From Anaeramoeba flamelloides (taxonomy: Eukaryota; Metamonada; Anaeramoebidae), in assembly GCA_027625915.1 (NCBI GenBank), contig JANTQA010000051.1:2852501-2916500 (forward strand): 64,000 nt of DNA, read 5' to 3'. Every line of letters begins with the position of its first letter. Within the stretch, counting starts at the first letter, position 1. Below are positions 9,887 to 19,402 of the stretch, piece by piece. The notes under the pieces are model-generated. The model was not told where the DNA came from and searched no databases. It was given only the letters and a program-made list of their open reading frames with translations. A program made the translations under genes and the position numbers.

Positions 9887-12717
9887 CACTACAAGGAAAA
9901 TTTAAATACCTAAAATTAAAGTTAGCCAAAAATATACATTGGATTTAAGTTATACTTCTTTTATAAATTATTTTTTCAAAGTTATCATAATTTTAGGTAA
10001 TAAAAATAGGATAGCTATTAAACTCTTGAAAATCTGAATACCCCCCTTTTCAAAAATACCGACTTTTGAAAAAAACACCTATTTTCAGGGTATTTTTATA
10101 TTCGAAAAAGTTGAAATGAATTAATTTTTGATTGAACATTAAGATTGAAAAAAGAATATATGTTAAAGCAATTTGCAGAAAAAAAACCGGGAACGTATAT
10201 AAAAAACTCAAACATGGAAAAAAATAAAATGATAAAAAATATTCCAAAAACAGATAAAAAATCAGATTTTCAATTTAATTGAGCAATATCTTTTGATTGA
10301 AATATTTTGTACTATTTTCAAATTGAAAAATATGTTTACTTTTATACTATTAAAAAAAATACTTGAAAATTATCTCTCTACTAAGTCAATTAAAAAATTC
10401 AAAAAATTTTACAATTAAAAATGAAACAAATATTACTGAAAAATTTCATTTTTTTTTCAATTCCTATTAATATCTATTAAAGTTGTAAACCTCATTGAAA
10501 ATTGTTATGTATAATAATGTTTATTATTTGAGTGTATTTCAAAAATACAAAATTTAGAGATTTTTTTTTGAAAAAATTTTCCTTGTATACAAGGAAAATT
10601 TAAATACCTAAAATTAAAGTTAGCCAAAAATATACATTGGATTTCAGTTATACTTCTTTTATAAATTATTTTTTCAAAGTTATCATAATTTTATGTAATA
10701 AAAAAAGGATAGCTATTAAACTCTTGAAAATCTGAATACCCCCCTTTTCAAAAATACCGACTTTTGAAAAAAACACCTATTTTCAGGGTATTTTTATATA
10801 CGAAAAAGTTGGAATGAATTAATTTTTGATTGAACATTAAGATTGAAAAAAGAATATATGTTAAAGCAATTTGCAGAAAAAAACCGGGAACGTATATAAA
10901 AACTCAAACATGGAAAAAAATAAAATGATAAAAAATATTCTAAAAACAGATAAAAAATCAGATTTTAAATTTAATTGAGCAATATCTTTTGATTGAAATA
11001 TTTTGTACTATTTTCAAATTGAAAAATATGTTTCCTTTTATACTAGTAAAAAAAATACTTGAAAAATATCTCTCTACTAGTTCAATTAAAAAAATTCAAA
11101 AAATTTTACAATTAAAAAATGAAACAAATATTACTGAAAAATTTCATTTTTTTTTCAATTCCTATTAATATCTATTAAAGTTGTAAACCTCATTGAAAAT
11201 TGTTTTGTATAATAATGTTTATTATATGAGTGTATTTGAAAAATACAAAATTTAGAGATTTTTTTTTGAAAAAATTTTCCTTGTACACTACAAGGAAAAT
11301 TTAAATACCGAAAAATTAAAGTTAGCCTAAACTATATATTGGATTTCAGTTATACTTCTTTTATAAATTATTTTTTCAAAGTTATCATAATTTTATGTAA
11401 TAAAAAATAGGATAGCTATTAAACTCTTGAAAATCTGAATACCCCCCTTTTCAAAAATACCGACTTTTGAAAAAAAACACCTATTTTCAGGGTATTTTTA
11501 TATTCGAAAAAGTTGAAATGAATTAATTTTTGATTGAACATTAAGATTGAAAAAAAGAATATATGTTAAAGCAATTTGCAGAAAAAAACTGGGAACGTAT
11601 ATAAAAAACTCAAACATGGAAAAAAATAAAATGATAAAAAATATTCCAAAAACAGATAAAAAATCAGATTTTCAATTTAATTGAGCAATATCTTTTGATT
11701 GAAATATTTTGTGCTATTTTCAAATTGAAAAATATGTTTCTTTTTAGACTACTAAAAAAATACTTGAAATATATCTCTCTACTAATTCAATTAAAAAAAT
11801 TCAAAAATTTTACAATTAAAAATGAAAAAAAATATTACTTAAAAATTTCATTTTTTTTTCAATTCCTATTAATATCTATTAAAGTTGTAAACCTCATTGA
11901 AAATTGTTATGTATAATAATGTTTATTATATGAGTGTATTGGAAAAATACAAAATTTAGAGATTTTTTTTTGAAAAAATTTTCCTTGTACACTACAAAGA
12001 AAATTTAAATACCTAAAATTAAAGTTAGCCAAAACTATACATTGGATTTAAGTTATACTTCTTTTATAAATTATTTTTTCAAAGTTATCATAATTTTAGG
12101 TAATAAAAAAAGGATAGCTATTAAACTCTTGAAAATCTGAATACCCCCCTTTTCAAAAATACCGACTTTTGAAAAAAAACACCTATTTTCAGGGTATTTT
12201 TATATTGGAAAAAGTTGAAATGAATTAATTTTTGATTGAACATTAAGATTGAAAAAAGAATATATGTTAAAGCAATTTGCAGAAAAAAACCGGGAACGTA
12301 TATAAAAAATCAAACATGGAAAAAAATAAAATGATAAAAAATATTCTAAAAACAGATAAAAAATCAGATTTTCAATTTAATTGAGCAATATCTTTTGATT
12401 GAAATATTTTGTGCTATTTTACAATTGAATAATATGTTTCCTTTTATACTATTAAAAAAATACTTGAAAATTATCTCTACTAAGTCAATTAAAAAAATTC
12501 AAAAAATTTTACAATTAAAAATGAAAAAAATATTACTGAAAAAATTTCATTTTTTTTTTAAATTCCTATTAATATCTATTAAAGTTGTAAACCTCATTGA
12601 AAATTGTTATGTATAATAATGTTTATTATATGAGTGTATTTCAAAAATACAAAATTTAGAGATTTTTTTTTGAAAAAATTTTCCTTGTAGTGTAGTGTAG
12701 TGTAGTGTAGTGTAGTG
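9887..12717. mobile_element. Tandem array of four ~700-bp CACTA-ended nonautonomous elements
   Basis: Four near-identical head-to-tail units start at about 9887, 10585, 11286 and 11990 (period 698-704 bp). The outer ends are perfect inverted repeats: CACTACAAGGAAAATTT on the left and its complement ending CCTTGTAGTG on the right. Inner junctions read CCTTGTA-CACTACAAGG, except the first, which is shortened to CCTTGTATACAAGG. The CACTA terminus is diagnostic of the EnSpm/CACTA superfamily. Flanking AA at 9885-9886 and 12718-12719 is a candidate 2-bp target duplication, shorter than the usual 3 bp. No unit encodes a transposase, so movement would need one in trans. The unit contains a C6 run (gaatacccccctttt) and an internal inverted repeat around AAAAATACC. 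High identity among units suggests recent amplification. Confidence 0.85.
12688..12717 (+). repeat. TAGTG x6 microsatellite at the array terminus
   Basis: Six perfect copies of TAGTG, the complement of the CACTA terminus, close the right end of the array. The left end has only one CACTA. Confidence 0.95.
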
Positions 12718-13267
12718 AAATGGATTAAAATCCTACGAAATCAAAGAAGCAGATGTAATCGAAGGGTACTTTCCGATTGACAGGTCACTAGCCATGTTTG
12801 TTGCAGACCGGACGAAAATGGTAGGCTTCATGAAAAAGGCTGCCCCCTTGGGTGGAAAGGAGGCGCTTATGGAGTGCTGCACTGGCAAGCCTGGCAAAAA
12901 AGGGTCAAATCTTTATTATGTTGTAACAAAAGAAATTAAGGGAATTTGGGATGTAAAAAATTGTTTCAGAGAAATCAAAAAAGAAAAATAAATTTAATTG
13001 TCAATGTAGAGGATGGGAAAACAGTTTGAACGAATTTGATCTTTTTTTAAAAAAAAAAGAGCTGAGCTTTTAATTTCAATGAAAAAGATCACAAATCCCT
13101 CTTTTTTGTTTTCTTTTTCTTGTTTTGCTTTATTATTCTTTTGATAATTTTCCTGATTTGCTTTGGTTATTGAGTTAGTTTTTGAATGTTCAAGGTTTTT
13201 TAAGTTAGTTATTGGGTGGTAAAGGTTTTTTTTTGTCTTTAGTTCTTTGCAAAAACAAGACTTTTAC

Positions 13268-13471
13268 AGTCAGTTTCACTTTTAAGGCACAAACTTTCAA
13301 CGAAATTTAAGGCACAATAAAAATCTCAAATTAAGGCAAAAAATTTGGAATGAAATTTTTTACAAATTAATTTACTAGAATATGAATTTTGTGCCTTAAT
13401 TTGAGATTTTTTATTGTGCCTTAAATTTCGTTGAAAGTTTGTGCCTTAAATTTGAAATTGACCTAAAATAT
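13268..13471. mobile_element. Palindromic mariner-like MITE, copy a
   Basis: About 200 bp, nearly all inverted repeat. Terminal CAGTCAGTTTCA, then AAGGCACAAACTTTCAACG and AAATTTAAGGCACAATA in the left arm, mirrored on the right. A TA precedes the left end, and the sister copy at 48017-48209 is flanked by TA on both sides, as expected for Tc1/mariner-type insertions. Confidence 0.85.
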
Positions 13472-13649
13472 TGTTCTTCTTTTTTTATTTGTTTATATTT
13501 CAGGGTATAAATTTTGAACCTTGATAAAAGAAAAAACATCTTATTCAATTTACAAGACAGTAACAGATTATTACAGCCATTTTGTCAATGATAGGAATCA
13601 AAGTTTTTTACAATTGTCACACAGACTATTTGAAATACTCATTTTAAAA

Positions 13650-14160
13650 AGTTTGGAAATTATCCTTTATTGAAAATTAGTAAGGACCAAGTCATTATGG
13701 TTAATAATAAATTTCTGCAACGGAAAACACTATTTTTGAAATTTTTATGAGTACCTGATATCAACCAAAAAAAAAACCAACACGTGAAGTACAATTGATC
13801 TCCGAAAATCAACACTCTGAAAAAGATAACATTTTTAGAAAAAAGTGCCAAAGGTTGAAATTAAATTTTCAATTTAAATAGTTAGAATATAAAATTTTGA
13901 AAAAAATTATGTTGGTTTTGGTGGGTTGATCTTTGGCACTTTTTCTGATCTTGAAGATTTTTATTTTTTTCATTTTTTTCCTTTCTTGAAGAATGAGTTT
14001 ATTTTTATCCGAAGGATGTTACAAAATCCTTAAATTGCCAAATATAGAGAGTTAAAAAATAATCAAAAATTAGAATAAACTCAATTAAATTGATTATGTA
14101 CTGAAAGAAAATAATTTGTTTTAAATTGAGGAAATTTAGACTTTTGGAAATGTAAAAAAA
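13650..14160 (+). repeat. Diverged interspersed repeat family 4, copy a
   Basis: Aligns with 25900-26370 in the same orientation. Anchors are AGAAAAAAGTNCCAA, CAATTTAAATAGTTA, GAAGATTTTTAT and AAACAATTTGTTTTAAA-TTGA. Confidence 0.75.
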
Positions 14161-16590
14161 AACAATATATAATTTTTTTTTCAATTTAGGATTTTTTTTA
14201 AATTTATGATTTTTTTAAAATTAAGAATGCTTTGAAACTTTTTTGTATTTGAGATACTATGAAATTTTTTTTTGAATTAATTTGAATTTTCTCAATGAAT
14301 AGCTTTTAAATTAATTTTTTTTGATTAAATTGAATGCCAATGAAGATCCTTTGAAAATTGTTTTTTGATTTTTGAATTTTTTGCCAATGAGATCCGATGA
14401 AATTTTTTTTTCTGTTATTTGAATTATTTCAATCAAAAGAAGGGCTATTTCATAATAACTTTTTAAGGTTCAAGTCACTTCTTGAGTATGGGTCAAATCC
14501 AGGGTAAATGACTAGAGCCTTAAACCAAGAATAAAGAAAGTTCAGAAAAAAATAGATTGAGCATAGCTTTGAAAATAGATCTGAGACAGCTTACATTTTA
14601 TACCATGAAGTGTGTTAGATATTTTTTTTATAACTAAAGATATCATTTATTTGAATAAGATTAATAAAGATCAGTTTAAATTTTTGATTTTCTGTTTTAA
14701 AGTATAGCAAAAACGTTTTTCTTTGGAGGATTTTGTTTATTTTTTGAAGTTTTTATATTAAACAGAAATTGTTTTTAATTTTTTTATTCTATTTATTCAT
14801 TTTGTTGTTTTCATTAGGAATGTTTATTGTTCAATAAATCGAAAAAAGTTTTCACTTAATTATCTTTTTTTATATCTTTCTTTTAACAAAAGAGTAGTAG
14901 AAGAAGCTAGTTATTTTATATCATGGTTTGAATAGGAAAAGGAAAGGGAAAATGAAATGAAGAGAAAACTTCTCCCCATCGAATCTGCAAATACATTAAC
15001 TGCTGTTTAAAAACTACAGTGAAATTTTGTCTAGATTAAAATTTGATGTTTATCTCGATAGTTAAAAAGTTGAATATGAGAATAAGAAATCTCGAATTGT
15101 ACATTTTTTGTTATAATAGGTTAAGATGAGACATAATCTTCTGATATAATCAAAAAAAAATACCTTTTTTTTAAAAACAAAATTTATTTAGTTTCTCAAC
15201 GAATTTTTCAATATTTAAAGTCATTTTGGGTTCTGAAAATATATTTTTGAATATCTGAGGAAATTTGTGAAAATTCACTCATTTAGGAAATTATTTTTTC
15301 AATAAGGGATTTATTATCCTTATATTCTTATTTTTAAAAATCTATATAAATATCAAAATTTGATACTAAAAAAAAAACAGGATAGTATTGGAAAAGCTGT
15401 AATACTGGATTAGCAGTAATATAATTATTAAAAATAAATTGTTCATAATTTTTCGAAAGAAAAAACGAAATTGAATGAGATCTTTCATTTCTAAGCACTT
15501 TTAAAATTTTTTTCGATGAGATTTTTTTAAAAAATTATTCATTTACAAAGGTATATCTTTTATGAATCTCAACTCTAACCCGAAGGTTATGATTTCTCTT
15601 ATTTCGAATTAATCTTAGATTGGTTTATTCTAAAAAAAAGTGAATTTTACATTTTTAGCTGGGCCACTTTGATTGAAATGAAGACTATTTGTATGATTTG
15701 CAAATTAATGACTATCGATCTAAATAGAGAACTCCAAATATTTCTGAAGTCTTAATTGATATTTTTCCTCAATTTTTCTTTTTCTTTGAGTTGAATATTT
15801 TGTCACTGCTTTTTGATTCTGAGAATTCAACCCATTTTTTTTAATTTTGGAGAGAGTATTCTTTATTTTGGCTTTGTTTTAGTTTCAATATTTGAAAAAA
15901 GAATTTTGAAATAAAATTTGTATAAAAAATGTTTTGTAAAATAATAATAAATAGTATTGGGGCAAAAAATCCAAGGTTAAAACTTGTTTGGGTTCGTACA
16001 AACTCGGAAGAAAACGAAAACAAATCTTTGAAAATAAACTTTGATCGATATTTTTTTCTTACATTCTTGATTTAAACAAATTTCATTTTAAAGGTGATCA
16101 CTCTAGTTTGGTTTTCGAAAAGAAAGGAGTTGTTTCAAATACACACCTTCTCATGTCTATTTTTTCGTTTACTCTTGGATTAATTTCACTCATTCATATA
16201 ATAAACACTTTTCAAGATCCAAAACCTAATTTAATAAAACCAAAAATGTAATCTAAAATAATTGTTCAAAAATCGAAAAATGAAAGATTCAACTCTGATT
16301 TTATTTTGGTACTTTTCACAAACAGAGTCACTAATGAATGGGATTTTGGTTTCAATGTTTTAATCTCCAATGACACTCAAAAAATCTTTTTTCAGTGAGG
16401 TTGTCACAATTAAAATTTTTCAAAATGGTAAAATGTGCCTACTCCCTTAATAAAAGGTATTTATTACTTACTAAAAAAAATAAAGTTGGAAGCTAATATA
16501 CCCAAGTGTTGTTCGTCACAATTCTTTTGGCCCAAGCTTTAAATAACAAAACAAAAAAATAACAAAAAAGTGTTTATGAAAATGATGCTT

Positions 16591-17229
16591 TTAATTTTCA
16601 TCAAATTTTTTTAGTTCAATCAAATCTTCATATGAACTCTCTGTGTTTACGTTTCTTTGACGTAAATTAGAAGAAAAAAACTTTTCTTGTTTTGGCTGCA
16701 CCTTTACTTCTTCAGAGTTTTCTGATTGTTGAACAAGCTCCTCAATTTCTTGGTTGAAAGTTTTTTCTTGATCATTATTTTTGATCCATTTTTTATCAGA
16801 CTTCCATTGCTTTACTGCCAGATCAAGATCTTGTTGGTTAAGATCTAAATAAACTTTAGCTTCTAAATGCGAAGTTTTTGTTTGTTTCACAAATTCATAT
16901 TGTTTTTGTTTTTGTTTGAATTCTTTTGATTTGATCCATTTGAAAGCTTTTTCGTTGAGAGGGATAATTAAATGCTTCACAAAAAGCATTTTCAGATTCC
17001 TATTTATCATCGAGTTCGCTTTCATAATGGAATTTTCAGTCACGTTGTAACGAATGGAGAGCCCAGTTAATGTGTCTCGAGGACTTAGCTCATGTCGAAT
17101 GATCATTTTCTCATTATCGATATTTTTGTTGTCCTCCGACTCAGAACTTTCGGTGTGTATTAAAGGATCAATTTCGCTGAGTTTTTTTGTGATTCTTTCT
17201 AATTTCTTTAATTCACGAGACAAAGACAT
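16591..17229 (-). CDS. LysM-domain protein with UBA-like helical motif
   Basis: A single-exon gene of 212 residues. The frame is open for 41 more codons upstream, but I chose the ATG at 17229 because the upstream part is a hydrophobic, Phe-rich stretch unlike a coding leader, while MSLSRELKKLERITKK starts a helical, charged region. An acidic linker (TESSESEDNKN) leads to a LysM-like domain at about residues 45-91 with DTLTGLSIRYNVTENSI, KANSM and the closing strand LIIPL. A second motif, EAKVYLDLNQQDLDLAVKQW at about 120-140, resembles a three-helix UBA-type segment followed by KSDKKW. There is no signal peptide, so this resembles the intracellular eukaryotic LysM group (LYSMD-like) rather than chitin receptors. 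Substrate unknown. The 5' flank is duplicated just upstream (17268-19402). Confidence 0.75.
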   Translation of the reverse strand: MSLSRELKKLERITKKLSEIDPLIHTESSESEDNKNIDNEKMIIRHELSPRDTLTGLSIRYNVTENSIMKANSMINRNLKMLFVKHLIIPLNEKAFKWIKSKEFKQKQKQYEFVKQTKTSHLEAKVYLDLNQQDLDLAVKQWKSDKKWIKNNDQEKTFNQEIEELVQQSENSEEVKVQPKQEKFFSSNLRQRNVNTESSYEDLIELKKFDEN

Positions 17230-17267
17230 TCGAAAATGAAAACAAAATATAAAAAAATGAAAAATTC

Positions 17268-19402
17268 TTGAACTTAACACGACAAGAATAGCACAAAAAT
17301 TGTAGTCACTTTTTTTCCTTAGCAAAACTTTGTTTTTTTGAAATTGTTCCAAATTTTGAAAGGAATTAGAAGATTACAATGCAATAACTTTTAATTTAAA
17401 AGTTTTTACAAGTCAAACTTTTCAAAACATGTAATTTAAACAACTTTCCAATTTTGGGTTTCCATAAAAAGAGTTTTAGGTTATTGAAAGTTTAAAAATA
17501 TTTTTCTTTTCGATAACTTGATAAAAATTTCAATTAAATTCAAAAGGTTATCTTTTGTTAATTATTTATTTTTAACCCTTTTTTCGGCTTACAAAAGTTT
17601 GTATCAAGTATTTGAAATTTGAAACAATATGAAAGAATATCAGAGACTGAAATCTTGCATACTGTCAGTCTGAAAGTTCTAAAAAGTCTTGAAAGTATTT
17701 GTATGGATTGTGCTATTCTTGTCGTGAACAGCACAACAATAACACAAAATAGTGGTCAGTTTTTTTTCCCATGAAAACAATTTTGTTTTTTTGAAATTAT
17801 TCTCTATTTTGAAAGGAATTATAAAATCACAATGCTATTAACTTTAAATTTGTAAAGTTTAAAAAGTCAAACTATTAAAAAAGATGTAATTAAAACAACT
17901 TTTCGTTTTTTGGATTTCATAAAAAGCGTTTGAGGCTTTTGAAATTCTTTTTCTTTTGGCTGAACTTTTAAGGGGCTAGTAACTCTAATTATTTATTACC
18001 AAAAGTAATAGAATGAGTACCTTAACTAGGATATGATTAAACCTAATATGTAAACTCATTTTACAACTTTTGAGAAAAGAGTTATAATTTTTGAAAAGAT
18101 TTCATTTTTCCCCAATAAACTTTTGAGTCAAAAGATCAAGATCCTTTTTTGTTGGATTTTTGGATGGAAAAATAAAAAGAAAAATTTACAAAAAAATTTA
18201 TTTTAAAGAAATCTTACTTTTAGTAATTCCTAAGAGTCTTTCAGAAAAATAACCTGGAAGCTTTTAATCTTATTTTAAAAATACAATAAAAATAAATCAA
18301 TTATTGAATCCTTGCAGATCTGAAAACAAGATGATCATTTATTTTATTCACATATAATTATGAAATTTCTTAAAAATTAAAAGACTAGTCAATATTCTTT
18401 TTCAAATACAAAGAGTATAAATAAGGAAAAATTTGTATTATAATCAGTTTTTTGATAATTGCTATTATTTTTTTTTTTTTTTAGTAGAATTTTTATTATT
18501 GAAATTTATTTTATTTGTTTGAAAATCTTTTACAAAATAGAAAAATAATTATAAAGTCTTTTGATACTGTTAATCTTTGTGTTACCAATAATCCACTGAA
18601 AAAATTTAGATGGGTTATTATTTATTTTTTATAAATCATCAAATTCAAAAGTATTTCTTTAGTTTATAAATTGAAATTCCCAGGTTTTTAATAAACAGTA
18701 TGGGAAGAATTTTAAATTTGATTGTTTGGTTTTTTTTCTTATATTTTAATTTCATAAAATAAAAAAATTAATTTGAACAGTTCTTTGAATCAAAATATTA
18801 TATTTTTTTAAAGTTTTAAAATAATTATTGTAATTATTTTGAAATTATGTTTATGCTTTATTCTGAGTTAATTCAGAACTTAGTGGTTTCATTTTTATAA
18901 TGTTTTTTTCTAAAATTCCTTTACATAGACAATAAGATTTCTTTCTTCCTACAAATAAAATATTTTTTTTTGAAATAATTCAGAAATATGTTGGATTTTG
19001 AACTATTCAAAAATATAAAAAATAAATCTAACTTTTAAAAAATAATAATTCATTTCTGAAAATAGTTTTTAAAGTAAGGTTTGATTTTCTGTTTTCAGAT
19101 TTGAACTTTATTTTTCAATTTCAAGATGCGATACAATTGTTTTGTATTTGCTAATAAATTTACTTGAAGATTTTTTATAGGTTTACTAGTCCCTTATACA
19201 ATATTGAATAAATACTAAAGGTTAACTTTTTGTTCTCAGCAATTTTGTTTTACCCTTTATTTTTGGTGTTTCAAAAACTGTCATCAGATATTTGAATTTG
19301 AAAAAATATAAAAGAATAACTAAAACTGTAATGTTTATAGACTGTAAGACTGAAAGTTCCTAAAATTATTGAAATTATTCATATGAATTGAGTTATTCTT
19401 TT
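17268..19402. repeat. Tandem duplication of ~450 bp flanking the LysM gene, second copy interrupted
   Basis: Unit 1 (17268-17715) is repeated as unit 2 (17716-19402). Alignment anchors are TTTGTTTTTTTGAAATT-TTC, TTTTGAAAGGAATTA, AGTCAAACT, then GAC-GTNAGNCTGAAAGTTC. Unit 2 is split by a 1,224-bp insertion, whose removal restores collinearity with unit 1. Confidence 0.8.
17971..19194. mobile_element. Nonautonomous TIR transposon, TA-flanked (1,224 bp)
   Basis: Ends are inverted: AGGGGCTAGTAA on the left and TTTACTAGTCCCT on the right. TA occurs on both sides (17969-17970 and 19195-19196). The position is confirmed independently because the element interrupts the second copy of a tandem duplication at one exact point. 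No transposase frame is present. Confidence 0.8.

Larger units (their letters stand above)
9520..12991 (+). pseudogene. TEX264-like GyrI-domain membrane protein, split by a transposon array
   Basis: The 5' piece (9520-9886) starts with a short leader and one hydrophobic helix at residues 9-30. It continues as a GyrI-like fold resembling TEX264, an ER-phagy receptor in animals: VYRTTTGP near 49-56 and YYNNPH at 86-91, the counterpart of YYDNPH. The 3' piece (12718-12991) carries the rest: SYEIKEADVIEGYFPIDR, then basic FMKKAAP, and the end KNCFREIKKEK. Between them lies a 2.83-kb CACTA-ended array. Removing the array and one copy of the 2-bp AA flank gives AAG ACA AAT GGA TTA, an uninterrupted 212-residue protein. 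I found no splice pair that would remove the array in frame, because TAG stops fill all three frames of the terminal TAGTG repeat. The FREI near the end could be an LC3-interacting motif, but this is weak. The gene is probably inactivated at this allele; another copy elsewhere cannot be excluded. Confidence 0.75.
12992..16590. other. Gene-free region
   Basis: Contains a palindromic MITE (13268-13471), a copy of repeat family 4 (13650-14160) and a degenerate array of about 70-bp units near 14220-14420 with recurring GCCAATGA-GATCC strings. Nothing coding is supportable; the short open frames here lack family signal. Confidence 0.65.

Noticed and set aside
9887-12687. CRISPR or satellite array
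   Set aside because: Units of ~700 bp with transposon-type inverted ends and no repeat-spacer pattern; eukaryotic context.
12688-12717. Telomere-like repeat (TAGTG)n
   Set aside because: Only six units, internal, and explained by the CACTA terminus of the adjoining element.
9878-12720. The CACTA array as a simple intron of the TEX264-like gene (GTAAG at 9878)
   Set aside because: With the donor at 9878 (phase 1) none of the AGs at the array end continues the frame. The TAGTG run contains stops in all frames, and the last AG gives the wrong phase. The insertion model with AA duplication fits exactly.
12794-12991. A separate small gene starting at ATG 12794
   Set aside because: The frame is open upstream to 12719 with family-like sequence (SYEIKEADVIEGYFPIDR), so this is the 3' part of the TEX264-like gene, not an independent start.
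15985-16010. GGGTTCGTACAAACTCGG as a tRNA T-arm
   Set aside because: No acceptor, D-arm or anticodon arm can be folded around it.
15841-16023. 60-codon open frame on the minus strand
   Set aside because: No domain signal, AT-rich and Phe/Gln-biased as expected by chance here.
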